From positions 3,038,001 to 3,102,000 of the forward strand of contig NZ_CP060784.1 of assembly GCF_014489555.1 (NCBI RefSeq): a stretch of 64,000 nucleotides of DNA. The letters are read 5' to 3'. The DNA is from Hymenobacter qilianensis. GTDB lineage: Bacteria; Bacteroidota; Bacteroidia; Cytophagales; Hymenobacteraceae. Made by a program: the position numbers and the translations under genes. Numbering within the stretch: the stretch's first letter is position 1; the number at the start of each line of letters is the position of its first letter. This document shows positions 9,264-19,312 of the stretch, piece by piece. The notes under the pieces are model-generated. The model had not been told where the DNA came from, searched no databases, and was given only the letters and a program-made list of their open reading frames with translations.

Positions 9264-10592
9264 TTAGCCGGAAACCAATGGCAGAAGCCAGTCGAGGAGG
9301 AGTACGCCCAACAAGCCCACCACCGAAACGATGGTTTCCATGGCCGACCAGGAGCGCAGCGTATCGCGCACCGACAGGTTAAAATATTCCTTGAACAGCC
9401 AGAAGCCGCTGTCGTTGACGTGCGAAAACAGGAGGCTGCCCGCTCCGATGGCCAGCACCATCAGGTTCGGATTTACGGCTACCTGCGTCATGGTGGGCAG
9501 CATTACGCCGGCCGCCGTCAAGCCTGCTACCGTGGCCGAGCCCAGGCACACCCGAATGAGGCCCGCAATCAGCCAGCCCAGCAGCAGGGGCGGCAGGCCA
9601 GTACCTTGCAGGCCAGCCGCAATGACGGTGCCGGCGCCGCTGGCCATCAGCACTTCCTTCAGGGCGCCGGCGCCGCCGATGATGAGCAGGAGCAGGGCTA
9701 CGTCGCGGATAGCGGCGCCGTAGGTTTCCATTATCTCAGGCATGCTTTTGCCCTGGCCACGGCCCAGGCTAAACGTAGCCACCAGCACCGACAGCAGCAT
9801 TACGACGCCCGGATCGGCGACAAACGCCAGCACCGGGGCCAGCGGCCCGCTGGGGGGCAAAATTGCCTGCAAACTGAATACCAGCGAGAGCACCAGCACG
9901 GGCAGCAGCGAAGACAGAAAGCTGTTTAGCCGGCCAGGCAAAAGGCTGGTGGGGCGTGGCTCGCTCACAAACCCTGTCAGAGGCTGCGATACAATGCCGC
10001 GTAGCGTGCGACTATAAAAGATGCCGGCCAGGAGCACGGCCGGCACCGCCACCAGCAGCCCATAGACGAACGTGAGGCCTACGTCGGCCTTAAATAGCAC
10101 AACCAGCGCGGTGGGGGCGGGGTGAGGAGGCAAAAAGCCGTGCAGGACAGACAGCGCGGCCAGCAGCGGCAGGCCCACGAACAGGGTTGGGAGGCGGTAT
10201 TGGTAGGCTACGGAGAAAATAAGCGGGATGACCAGCAGAAAGCCCACGTTGTAAAACAGCGGAATACCGATGATAAAGCCCGTGGCCATCATAGTCCACT
10301 GAATATTTTTGGCCCCCAGCCGACCAACCAGCACGGCGGCAATTTGCTGGGCCGCGCCACTTTCGGCCACCAGTTTGCCCAGCATGGCGCCTAATACCAC
10401 CACCAATACTACCGAGCCCAGGGTGTCGCCCAGACCTTTTTGCACGGCCGCCAACACCTGCCCCGGCCCGAGCCCCAGGGCCAGCCCCGCGGGAATGGTA
10501 ACCAGCAAAAAGGCCAGAAAGGCATTCACCTTACCCCAGTTGATGAGGGCGATAAGCGCCAGCACCGCCAGCAGAATGATAAGTAGGGTCAT
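9264..10592 (-). CDS. GntP family gluconate:H+ symporter
   Basis: Inner-membrane permease of the gluconate/GntP family, 442 aa, about 12-14 membrane segments. Family features include the N-terminal block LALGLGPGQVLAAVQKGLGD, the central FLPPHPAPTALVVLF, which is a GntP hallmark, and the late GSATVAGLTAAGVMLP. The substrate is probably gluconate or a related sugar acid or hydroxy acid. No kinase or dehydrogenase for gluconate lies beside it, so the exact substrate cannot be read from context. It contains an intact G6 tract at about 9855 and its frame is unbroken. Confidence 0.9.
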   Translation of the reverse strand: MTLLIILLAVLALIALINWGKVNAFLAFLLVTIPAGLALGLGPGQVLAAVQKGLGDTLGSVVLVVVLGAMLGKLVAESGAAQQIAAVLVGRLGAKNIQWTMMATGFIIGIPLFYNVGFLLVIPLIFSVAYQYRLPTLFVGLPLLAALSVLHGFLPPHPAPTALVVLFKADVGLTFVYGLLVAVPAVLLAGIFYSRTLRGIVSQPLTGFVSEPRPTSLLPGRLNSFLSSLLPVLVLSLVFSLQAILPPSGPLAPVLAFVADPGVVMLLSVLVATFSLGRGQGKSMPEIMETYGAAIRDVALLLLIIGGAGALKEVLMASGAGTVIAAGLQGTGLPPLLLGWLIAGLIRVCLGSATVAGLTAAGVMLPTMTQVAVNPNLMVLAIGAGSLLFSHVNDSGFWLFKEYFNLSVRDTLRSWSAMETIVSVVGLLGVLLLDWLLPLVSG

Positions 10593-10756
10593 GGGGGCAA
10601 AATAAAATGAGCGGACAGAGGAAAACTACTGCTGTCCGCTGGCTTTCGAACCTTTGACAATGAGTAAAAGCCCCACAAGAGGAGATTTTGCTGTTTTACT
10701 TACATTCCTACAGCTTATGTGAGGCTCGCCAGCAGAGCGGGAAATATCCGCCCACT

Positions 10757-13297
10757 TTAGCTCACTTCGCCGCGCAGCACTTCCAGCGGTGGGCGCGTCA
10801 GCACGTCGCGGCTATTGAGCAAACCGATAAGCGCGGTGAGCGCCGTGGTAAGCAAGGCCAGCAGGAGCAGCGGACCGATCTGGGGGGCAAAAGGCACCTC
10901 AAAAACGAACGCACCCAAGGCCCAGGCCGCCATTACCGCCAGCCCTAGTCCGGCCACCGCCGAGAGCAGACCCAGCAGCGCATATTCGACCAGCGTAATG
11001 CGCAGAATCTGGGCCCGGCTGGCGCCGAGCGTGCGCAGCAGCACGCTTTCCCGCACCCGCTGGTAGCGGCTCACCACCACTGAGCTCACCAGCACCAGCA
11101 AGCCCGTGGCCATGCTGAACAAGGCCATAAAGCGGATTACAAAGGAGATTTTGGTGAGAATCTCGTCCAGGGTTTGCAGAATCAAGCCCAGATCAATGGC
11201 CGATACATTGGGATAATCAGCGACCAGCTCGCGCTGCACCAAGGCCAGCGTGGCGTTGTCGGGCACGCGGGTGAGCAGCACGTGAAACTGCGGGGCCGGC
11301 TCTAGCACGCCCTTCGGAAAGACCACCAGAAAATTGGTTTGGACCCGGCTCCAGTCGACGGTGCGGGTGCCGCCCACGATGGTGACCAGCGGCGCGCCCT
11401 GCACGTTGAAGGTCAGCGTATCGCCGATTTTAATCTTGAGACGCTCCGTAAAGCCGTCATCGAAGGAAACGCGCGGAATACCATCCGGGCCAACAAACGG
11501 AGCCTTGCCAGCCGCCAGCGTTTCGGAGCTAATGAGAGAATCGCGGTACGTAACGCGGTACTCCCGCCCCAGCGCGCCCTTAGAGACACCGCTGGCCGTA
11601 TCCTTTTTCAGCTCCGCCGCCGAGCGCCCGTTGATGGCCGATAAGCGCATCGTCACAACCGGAACTTGCTGCAATACGGGTAGTTTATTGCGCTTTACGA
11701 GCTGAGTGACGCCTTCGCGCTGGGCCGACTGGATATCAAACAACACCAGATTCGGCTGCCCATTGGTAGACGATATTTCCACCTGACTCAGCAGCAATCC
11801 TTGCAATAAATACAGCGTTGCGAGCAGAAATACGCCCAGCCCAATAGAAACAGTGAGCAGTAGCGTCTGATTATTAGGCCGGTACAAGTTGGCCAAGCCC
11901 TGCCGCCACACGTAGCTCCAGGAGCTGGGGAAGTAGCGCCGAACCGCCCGCCGCAACCCTTCGCCCAGCCCGGCCAGCACCGCAAACGTGAGCAATAAGC
12001 CCCCGCGAAGCCCAAAGCCAGCTTCCAGTCGCGGGTTTGCAGGTAAGCGAAGCCGGTGATAAACAGGATAATGAGCCCGTACACCAAGCCCCGCAGCGGA
12101 TCAGAGCCGGCAGTGTCTTCTTCCAGCGAGGCCCGCAGCGTACGCAGCGGCGACACCCGCCGAATGCTCAGCAAGGGGAGCAAGGCAAATAATACGGCCA
12201 CAAATACGCCCGTCAGAATCCCTTCCGCCACCGCCGACCACGAAATGCCCACGCTCACCGTGACGGGCAGAAAACCTTCCACCACCTTCGGGAGCAACAA
12301 CTGCACGCCGGTACCCAGAGCAGCGCCCAAAATGGCCCCAGCAACCCCATTAGCGCCGTTTGAAGCAAATAAATCAGGACGGCCTGCCAGCCGCTGGCAC
12401 CCAGGCAGCGCAGCACAGCCACGGCGGCCACCTTCTCGCGCACATACAAACTCACGGCACTGGCCACGCCCACGCAGCCCAACAACAGCGCCACGAAAGC
12501 CACCAGATTCAGAAAGCGGGTGACGTTGGTAAAGGAACGACCGGTCTGCCGCTTGCGCTCGGCCACCGTGTCGCTGTCGATGTTGGCTTGGTCGAGGCGG
12601 GCCTCCAGGGGCTTAATAGTTTGGTCGACGTTAGTGCCGGGCGCAAACTGATAATATGTACGATACTGCACGCGACTGCCGCGCTGCAACAGGCCGGTTT
12701 GCTCCACCAGTTCGCGGGGAATAAAAACCGTGGGCGCCACGGAGGCGCTAAAGCCAGATTGGCCCGGCGTCTTGCGCACCCGCCCCGCAATGCGGAAAGT
12801 CAGCTCACCTACTTTTATAGAATCGCCGGGGCGGGCGGCAAACTGAGCCAGCAGCGCATCATCGACCAGTGCCACGCGTTGGCTATTGGCACCTGCTTCC
12901 CGAAACGCGGCTACGGCAGTGGTCGGCTCCGTAAGCCATTCGCCGTAGTACGGAAAGCCCCCGTAAGGGCCCGCACCTGCGCCAGCCGCACGCCCTGACC
13001 TTTGGGAAACTGCACCAGCGAAGCAAATGCTACTTCGTCGCTGCGGCGCTGGCCGAGTTGACGCAAAGTGGTTTGGAGCGTAGAGTCGAAGGGCTGGTTG
13101 GCGGAGAGGACCAAATCGGCCCCCACCAGCTCGCGCGCCTGCTCGTCGATGCTGCGGGCCAGGTTGTCGCCGAAGCCGTTGATGCCCACCAGCGCCGCAA
13201 TCCCCAGCACAATGGCCGAGGTAAATAGCAGCAACCGGGAACGACTGCGGCGGCTGTCGCGCCACGCCATGCGCCAAAGCCAGGGAAGATTAGACAT
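10757..13297 (-). CDS. ybbP: YbbP-like FtsX-family ABC exporter permease (three frameshifts here)
   Basis: Permease of a type VII-like ABC system (FtsX/MacB fold) with a duplicated FtsX core and large extracytoplasmic loops, working with the ATPase encoded upstream. The N-terminus MSNLPWLWRMAWRDSRRSRSRLLLF is followed by a first membrane helix, and the C-terminus is DVLTRPPLEVLRGEVS. Three one-base losses break it: 12958-12962 (C5 for C6, restoring LTGGFPYYGEW), 12336-12339 (C4 for C5, restoring LLGAILGAALG) and 12000-12004 (C5 for C6, restoring FAGGLLLTFAVL). With all three repaired it is 847 aa, the normal YbbP size. The ATPase plus a divergent TesA-like esterase reproduces the E. coli tesA-ybbA-ybbP arrangement. 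Confidence 0.88.
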
Positions 13298-13351
13298 GAG
13301 ATAAAAGGGAAATTAGTGTTTGCAATAAGATAGGCGTTCCTATACTAGAAC

Positions 13352-13568
13352 GTCATGCAGAGCGCAGCGAAGCATCTCGCTCGCGGTCGTTGCCACACAT
13401 CAGGCGGTCATGCTGAGCGAAGTCGAAGCATCTCTCCTGCTTCGTTGAGCACCGATTGGAATTAGTCACAGTAGAGATGCTTCGACTCCGCTCAGCATGA
13501 CGTTCTTCTTGGTTGAGTTTAGTAACCTCTCGTCAGCACGCGAGATGCTTCGCTGCGCTCTGCATGAC
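13352..13568. repeat. Palindromic intergenic repeat, nested copy (R1)
   Basis: Outer arms GTCATGCAGAGCGCAGCGAA and its complement enclose a second palindrome at 13407-13501 of a related type (GTCATGCTGAGCGAAGTCGA). Both pairs are nearly perfect. It fills the 301-bp gap between the ATPase and permease genes of one operon. Confidence 0.9.
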
Positions 13569-13598
13569 CGCCTTTATAAAATGGCCTTTGTGTGCTCC

Positions 13599-14293
13599 CT
13601 ATATTTCCACCCGTGCACCTACCTGATTAACCGTATCTGACACGACAGTGCCGCCTTTGATGCGGACGATGCGCTGGGTGCGGGCGGCTAGCTCCAGGTC
13701 GTGGGTGACGAGCACGAGTGTGGTGCCGGCTTCGCGGTTTAGCTCAAATAGCAGCTCTACTACCGTGGCGCTGGTGTCGGCGTCGAGGTTGCCGGTGGGC
13801 TCGTCGGCGAAGAGGATTTTGGGCCGATTAGCAAAGGCACGCGCCAAAGACACGCGCTGCTGCTCGCCACCCGAAAGCTGGGTAGGGTAGTGGTGACCGC
13901 GCCCGCCCAGGCCCACGCGCTCCAGTAGCTCCAAAGCCGTTTTTGTGCCCCGCGCACGCCGCGCAGCTCCAACGGCACCAGTACGTTTTCGAGGGCGGTC
14001 AGAGAGGGCAGGAGCTGAAAATTCTGGAAAACAAACCCTACGTGCTCGTTGCGCACGGCGGCGCGCTGGTCTTCGCTGAGATTGTCCAGCTGAATTCCGT
14101 TGAGCCACACGCTGCCCGCACTGGCCCGGTCGAGGCCGGCGCACAAACCCAGCAGCGTGGTTTTGCCGCTGCCCGAGGGCCCTACAATAGCAAACGTGTC
14201 TTGCGGCTGTAGTTCAAAGCTGACAGCCTCCAGCACCGTGAGGTCGCGGCCACCGCTGGCGTATGATTTGGTGAGATTTTCTACTTTAAGCAC
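13599..14293 (-). CDS. ybbA: YbbA/LolD-like ABC transporter ATPase (frameshifted here)
   Basis: Cytoplasmic ATPase powering the YbbP-like permease. Walker A is GPSGSGKTTLLG (about residue 37), the Q-loop is GFVFQNFQLLPSL, the signature is LSGGEQQRVSLARA, Walker B is ILFADEPTGNLD, and the H-loop is LVLVTHD. The frame breaks between Walker A and the signature: at 13948-13951 there are four C where five give VRGGTKTALELLERVGL (one extra A at the adjacent A5 would also repair it). Repaired length is 231 aa, typical. The lipoprotein/peptide exporter subfamily is clear, but the cargo is not known. Confidence 0.92.
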
Positions 14294-14346
14294 GAAGGAT
14301 GGGCGTATGGATTGTTATGAAAGAGGCAATAAAATGAAAATGGGCG

Positions 14347-14440
14347 GTCATGCAGAGGCGAAGCCGAAGCATCTCGTGTGTTTATCAGGTTTAGTAACCC
14401 TGCGTCAGCAGGCGAGATGCTTCGCTCTGCTCTGCATGAC
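14347..14440. repeat. Palindromic intergenic repeat (R2)
   Basis: Single palindrome of the GTCATGCAGAG...CTCTGCATGAC family, the least perfect copy (several unpaired positions near the arms' inner ends). It lies between the divergent ybbA and tesA-like starts. Confidence 0.85.
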
Positions 14441-14523
14441 GTTCTGAATACATTCTAAACGACGTTTTAATCTTTATAATACTTTCTGTCGTTACGCATA
14501 TACTTCAAAAAGGCCCCCCACGC

Positions 14524-15230
14524 ATGAAAACCCTGTTGTCCGTATTTAGTTGCTGTCTGCTCCTCGCGCTGACCAGTTGCGGCTCCGATTCGCAAACCGC
14601 CACGTCGGTGGCTACGCCGCCGGTTGCTGCTGATAAAAAGCCCCCACGGCACGCTCCCGCACCATTCTGTTCTTCGGTAATAGCCTCACAGCGGGCCTAG
14701 GAGTAGAGCCGGAAGAGGCGTTTCCGGCGCTGGTAGGGCAAAAGATTGACTCCGCTGGCCTGGGTTATACCGTGGTAAATGCCGGTTTGAGCGGCGAAAC
14801 AACCGCCGGCGGACGCAGTCGTGTGGGTTGGGTATTGCGCCAGCCCGTGGATGTATTTGTGTTGGAGCTGGGGGGCAATGATGGCCTGCGCGGCCTGCCG
14901 CTCACTGACACGCGCCGCAACCTGCAAGCCATCATCGACACGGTGCGCCGCATTAGTCCGCAAACCCAGATTGTGCTGGCTGGCATGCAGATTCCTCCCA
15001 ACCTCGGCGCTGATTACGCCACCCAATTCAAGCAGACCTACATTGATCTGGCCCGCGAAAACAAGCTGGTGCTCATTCCTTTCCTGCTCGAAGGCGTGGG
15101 CGGCGTGGCCAAGCTCAACCAGCCCGACGGAATTCATCCAACGCCCGCCGGCCACCGCCTCATTGCCCGTACCGTTTGGGATATTTTGCAGCCATTATTA
15201 AAGCAGCCAGTGGCAACAAAGGCATTGTAA
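14524..15230 (+). CDS. tesA: TesA-like SGNH lysophospholipase/arylesterase lipoprotein (frameshifted here)
   Basis: Envelope SGNH-family esterase/thioesterase. The start gives a lipoprotein signal, MKTLLSVFSCCLLLALTSCG, with the lipidated Cys in TSCG. The frame is lost at 14641-14645 (C5 for C6) just before the catalytic block; with one base added, DKKPPTARSRTILFFGNSLTAG follows. Block I Ser is in FGNSLTAG, block III is LGGNDGLRG, and block V is DGIHPTPAGH with the Asp and His. Repaired length 235 aa. It is divergent from ybbA, as in E. coli. Without the repair only an internal ORF of about 150 aa can be read. Confidence 0.9.
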
Positions 15231-15382
15231 CGTGACCTCACCCGCGGCCCGGTTCGCTTGATGCGCGAAGCCTCGGGGAGAGGGGAGCCAGACGATACTT
15301 AACTAGGCCATTGGTAAGCAAGGCTCCGCGCAAACGCTTAATGCGCGTTACCCCGAGGTGAGAGGCCGCGGGTGAGGTCACG
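15231..15382. terminator. Inverted repeat between convergent genes, probable bidirectional terminator
   Basis: CGTGACCTCACCCGCGGCC (15231-15249) pairs perfectly with 15364-15382, and shorter internal arms also pair. It occupies the space between the convergent tesA-like and M1 peptidase genes and overlaps the stop codon of the latter. There is no long T-run, so termination may be weak. The arm sequence resembles other CCTCACCC-type repeats in the window. Confidence 0.55.
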
Positions 15383-17987
15383 CGCTAGGTTCTGGCACAT
15401 GCTTCCTCACCAATTTCTCCGCCCGAAATAAATCGTCGCTGGCTTGCAGAATCTTCGCTTTGAGCTTCGGATTGTACTTGGGATTTTTCGTGATAAATGC
15501 GCGAACCGTGCGGGCCGCCGCTGGCGACTGATAGCTCCCGAATGTGGCTTGCAACCAGGAATACGGAAAGAAAATATCGCCCGTCTGCTGAATTTCAGCC
15601 AACAGGTTCAGGCTCTCCGGTAAATACTTCTCCGACGATTCAGCGCGCAGCGGATGGTGCAGATAGCCTAGCGCGGCCACTACCCAAGCTTCCTTGCTGC
15701 GGTTCTTTTCTTCTTTCAAAGAAGCAAAAAACGCATCTCTGGTTTTGACGTCCGCGGATAGCGCAGGCATCAGAAATTCCATGCGCTTTTTGCGGTCTTC
15801 ATTCTTAATTCGGGTCAGCTGCTTCCGCAGTATTTCGCCGTCGGTGCCGTAGTCGCGCACGGCTAGCGCCAGGGCCAAAGCGGTGTAATCATCCTCCGTT
15901 AAGTTGACGCCAGCAGGAGATTTTTCCGTAGCCCACACCTCGTATAATTTGGCTTGCGCGGCGGGGGTTAGCGCCAACGATTGATAGGCCTTAAACAGCT
16001 GCTTTTTGGCGTTGCTATTGGGGATTTGCTGCATCGCCTGCCAGATCTCATTTTCCAGGGCCGGAGCCAGCTCAGGACGTTTTGTGGGGGGCAAAAATTT
16101 CCAGAAAATATCGCCTAGCTGGCTGGTCAACAGCTTCAGATTCAGCTCTTCTTTTTCCTGCGTAAGCCCTTGTCTGGTTAGCGCCAACAGCTGCAATGGC
16201 GTTGCTACGCGGCCATTGAGCATATTCTCGTACAAATTCACGTAAGCCGCCGCCCGCGCTACTGGGTTTTTGAGTGCAAACACGCTGGGGGGCATTTTTT
16301 GATCTACCGGAAACAGACCGTAGCCCAGCCCTGTCGAATTGAAGAGAATATACGTCGGTGCGGGCTCGCCTTCCACGGCTTTTAGCGCCACTTCGCGCTG
16401 GTCCATGGTCACGGTAAACTCCTTCGTAGTGGTAGGATAAACCAGCGTTATTTCGAATAGCTGCGGCCAGAGGCGGTCCGACTTATCCTCGGCTTTTTGC
16501 GTCAGGGTTAAGCGTGAAATTTTGCCCCCCAGCGTCTGCAAATCATACCCGAATACGGGGCGGCCGGGCTCATTTACCCACACCTGATTCCAGGCCTGCA
16601 AATCGGCCGGTGTGCGCGCATCGAGCAAGCTGATCAGGTCGGGCCAGGTGGCGTTGCCGAAGGCGTATTTGCGCAGATATTCCTGCAAGCCCAGCTGAAA
16701 TTGTTCGGGTCCCATCAGACGCTCCAATTGGCGCATCATAATGGGCGCTTTGTGGTAAATAATGTTGCCGTACAGCGAGCCCGCATCCTGCAGATTCTCC
16801 AGCGGCTGCCGAATCGGGTTGGCCCCTTCGGTGCGGTCGATGCCGTAGGCGGCCGGGAAATGATCCAATACAAATTTGAGGTCGTAGTTGGAGTTCTTGA
16901 CGGCAATCTGGGTGATTTTGTCAGCCATAAAATTGGCAAATACCTCCTTCATCCACACGTCGTTAAACCACTGCATGGTCACCAAATCGCCGAACCACAT
17001 ATGAGCCGTTTCGTGGGCGATAAGGTTGGAGCGGCCTAGCTTCTGATCCTGCGTGGCGCCTTCGTCCAAAAACAGCGTGGACGCTTTATAATCGATAGCG
17101 CCCACGTGCTCCATACCGCCATATTGAAATTCGGGAATAGCCACGAAATCAAACTTTTGGAACGGGTACGTAATGCCGGTATACGTCTGCATAAATGCCA
17201 GCGCATCGCCGTGAATCTGGAAGATCGGGTCCAGACTTAGCTTCAGTTTATTGGGGTCCGTTTCGCGGTGCAGAAACTGCATGACGCGGCCCTTTTCGGT
17301 GCGCGAAATGCGGTCGAACTTACCGGCCGCGAAGGAGAATAAATAGGTGCTGATAGTGTCGGAGGGCGCGAAACGATACGTATTGCTGGCCGCGGTTATG
17401 GTAGAATCCCGCAACGGTCCGTTGGCTATAGCTTGCCACTGTTTTGGCAAAGTCAGAGTAAGCTGAAAAGTAGCTTTTAAGCTAGGCTGATCGAAGACCG
17501 GAAACACCGTGCGCGCCCGGTCAGGCACCAGCAGCGTGTACAGAAAATCGTCGCTCCGATTCAGCGACAAATCACCGGCGATAAACTCAATGTTAATCTG
17601 ATTTTTGCCCTCTTTTAAACTTGTCGCTGGGATAATGATGTGCTCATTGCGGTGGTCAATATCAACCGCCTTTTCATTGACCGTAAGACGCTTGAGATGG
17701 TTGGTATTTTCCTTGAAATCGAGCTGTAGGGGGCTTTTATTTTCATTCAGATTAAACGACACCGATTCAGTAGCCAGAATAGGTTCTTCCTTAGCCACCT
17801 GAATCGTAAAGTGCAGCACATAAGCCAGATTTGACACTACCCGGCTGCGATATGCCGCCAGCTGTTGCGAAACGCCTTTTTCCACTGCTATATCGGTTGT
17901 TTTCACTGCCTTATTGCAACAAGCCAGCACAGCCGCGACGAATAATAGTAAACCAAAATGAGCGTACTTATTGAACCTGTTTTTCAT
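15378..17987 (-). CDS. M1 family zinc aminopeptidase, lipoprotein
   Basis: Gluzincin aminopeptidase, 869 aa from the chosen ATG. This start was preferred to an upstream GTG because it places a lipoprotein signal at the N-terminus (FVAAVLACCNK, Cys about residue 24). The M1 exopeptidase motif appears as GGMEHVGAI (GAMEN variant). The zinc site is HETAHMWFGDLV (HEXXH, about residue 322) with the downstream Glu in NDVWMKEVFANF. A long helical C-terminal domain follows. It probably trims peptides at the outer face of the envelope. It holds three intact G6/C6 tracts and no frameshift. Confidence 0.92.
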   Translation of the reverse strand: MKNRFNKYAHFGLLLFVAAVLACCNKAVKTTDIAVEKGVSQQLAAYRSRVVSNLAYVLHFTIQVAKEEPILATESVSFNLNENKSPLQLDFKENTNHLKRLTVNEKAVDIDHRNEHIIIPATSLKEGKNQINIEFIAGDLSLNRSDDFLYTLLVPDRARTVFPVFDQPSLKATFQLTLTLPKQWQAIANGPLRDSTITAASNTYRFAPSDTISTYLFSFAAGKFDRISRTEKGRVMQFLHRETDPNKLKLSLDPIFQIHGDALAFMQTYTGITYPFQKFDFVAIPEFQYGGMEHVGAIDYKASTLFLDEGATQDQKLGRSNLIAHETAHMWFGDLVTMQWFNDVWMKEVFANFMADKITQIAVKNSNYDLKFVLDHFPAAYGIDRTEGANPIRQPLENLQDAGSLYGNIIYHKAPIMMRQLERLMGPEQFQLGLQEYLRKYAFGNATWPDLISLLDARTPADLQAWNQVWVNEPGRPVFGYDLQTLGGKISRLTLTQKAEDKSDRLWPQLFEITLVYPTTTKEFTVTMDQREVALKAVEGEPAPTYILFNSTGLGYGLFPVDQKMPPSVFALKNPVARAAAYVNLYENMLNGRVATPLQLLALTRQGLTQEKEELNLKLLTSQLGDIFWKFLPPTKRPELAPALENEIWQAMQQIPNSNAKKQLFKAYQSLALTPAAQAKLYEVWATEKSPAGVNLTEDDYTALALALAVRDYGTDGEILRKQLTRIKNEDRKKRMEFLMPALSADVKTRDAFFASLKEEKNRSKEAWVVAALGYLHHPLRAESSEKYLPESLNLLAEIQQTGDIFFPYSWLQATFGSYQSPAAARTVRAFITKNPKYNPKLKAKILQASDDLFRAEKLVRKHVPEPSA

Positions 17988-18095
17988 AAAGGGAATGCAG
18001 CGAGAGAGAGCCACAAGATCAAACTAAATCGCGGATCGATGACCAAAATAGTTCGTTTGTCTTACGTTGGCTTTGAAGTTGATTCGGTTAGCCAA

Positions 18096-18209
18096 AACGT
18101 GGTTGAGACGCAAGATTTTGCGCCTCCTCGTTGAAGAATTAGTGCCGCGCCGTTCAGTCAAACAACAGTAGCAAGGAGGAGACGCAAAATCTTGCGTCTC
18201 AACCACGTT
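18096..18209. repeat. Inverted repeat of the GAGACGCAA family
   Basis: 34-bp arms at 18096-18129 and 18176-18209 are complementary with one mismatch (core GGTTGAGACGCAAGATTTTG). Shorter related pieces occur at 28991-29022 and 63892-63925. It lies between two minus-strand genes, and no gene is seen inside it. Confidence 0.85.
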
Positions 18210-18265
18210 CTGATCAGTTACAGCTTAACACGAAAGCTTAGAAGCATTTGCGTTAAGTAACAAAA

Positions 18266-18312
18266 CAAAAAGCCCCGTTGGGATGGCACTGAGTACCATC
18301 CCAACGGGGCTT
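18266..18312 (-). terminator. Rho-independent terminator of the DUF2383 gene
   Basis: On the minus strand, AGCCCCGTTGGGATGG pairs with its complement around a 9-base loop and is followed by a T-rich run. It sits 19 bp past the stop of the 234-aa gene. A strong, nearly perfect 16-bp stem. Confidence 0.92.
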
Positions 18313-18330
18313 AGCTTATGAGGCTAACGG

Positions 18331-19035
18331 CTAGCTTTGCTTTTCAGCCAGTCGCTTTAGCTTGTCATATGTTTGCTGCGACTGCGTGTGCTGGCGCTCT
18401 ACTTCCTGACGCAGTGCGCCGGTTAAGCTCTTGTCGCTGAGGGCTTCTTTGTAGGCTTTCAGCGCCCACATCTCACCGTGGATATTGGTAGCCAGAATCG
18501 TCTTTTCGCTGTGGCCGGTTACTGCGGATGTAGCCTCCATGAAGCGACGATAGATTTTGCCCTTCACCGTAGTGCCGTCTTCCCGCTCGCCGCCTTGCAG
18601 GCGCAAGTGGTTATTCAGTTCGCTGGCAAAGCGTTGGCTCTGACTTACCAGCTGCTTGTAGTAGCCCTGCAGCTCTGGGTCCTGGCTTTCGTCAGCGGCC
18701 TTTTTGTAGCCTTCAATGCGGTCATTGACGAAGAGCAGCAGCTCATGTAAGGTGTCGGCTTTCTTGTCGCCGGTGCCTTTTTTACGGTTCGTAAGCAACA
18801 AACCTACGCCTAGCGCAATGGCTGCGCCACCAACTACTTTCTGAGTGGTGCTGAGCTTGTTATAGCCGGTAGTGGCTTTGGTGCCCAAATCTTTTACCGA
18901 GTTGGGTAACTGGCCAAGCAAATCGGATACGTTGCCTTTGTTGAGCAGTTGCTTTGCTTGATCGAGTAGCTGGCCTGCGCCTTGCGACTGCGTGGAGGTG
19001 CTATTTTGCGGAGATGATTGCTGTGATTGGTCCAT
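18331..19035 (-). CDS. DUF2383 (PA2169-type) four-helix protein
   Basis: 234-aa protein with a Gln/Ser-rich N-terminus, a predicted hydrophobic helix (VVGGAAIALGVGLLLTN, about residues 67-83) and a C-terminal ferritin-like helical domain beginning TLHELLLFVNDRIEGYKKAA. The ERIxGY-like core followed by a second helix with ELNNHLR is typical of DUF2383/PA2169 proteins, which are linked to stress responses but have no settled function. It appears monocistronic with its own strong terminator. Confidence 0.82.
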   Translation of the reverse strand: MDQSQQSSPQNSTSTQSQGAGQLLDQAKQLLNKGNVSDLLGQLPNSVKDLGTKATTGYNKLSTTQKVVGGAAIALGVGLLLTNRKKGTGDKKADTLHELLLFVNDRIEGYKKAADESQDPELQGYYKQLVSQSQRFASELNNHLRLQGGEREDGTTVKGKIYRRFMEATSAVTGHSEKTILATNIHGEMWALKAYKEALSDKSLTGALRQEVERQHTQSQQTYDKLKRLAEKQS

Positions 19036-19312
19036 GACGTAATAAGTGTTATAGTAATGATATCCCTTACGGCGGTATGGGGCAACTAGTTAAGTTGAGC
19101 TTGCTTAATCAATGAGATGCTTCAGCGCTAAGCCCGATATTTTTGTCGATTTTCACCTGCAATTCCAAGCTTCTAACAACTGTATAGATGCCTGCTAGCT
19201 AGCCAAGCACGCCAAATAACTGGCTGTGCAGCGCTGGAGCCGGACGAGCCAAGCACAGATTCCGGCGACAAATTTCGCCGACAAAAGAGAGTTGAATTTA
19301 TTTAATCAGCCG

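Noticed and set aside
9189..9929. Long plus-strand open frame opposite the gntP-like gene
   Set aside because: It lies antisense to a gene with clear GntP-family motifs. GC-rich third positions on the coding strand commonly create such shadows.
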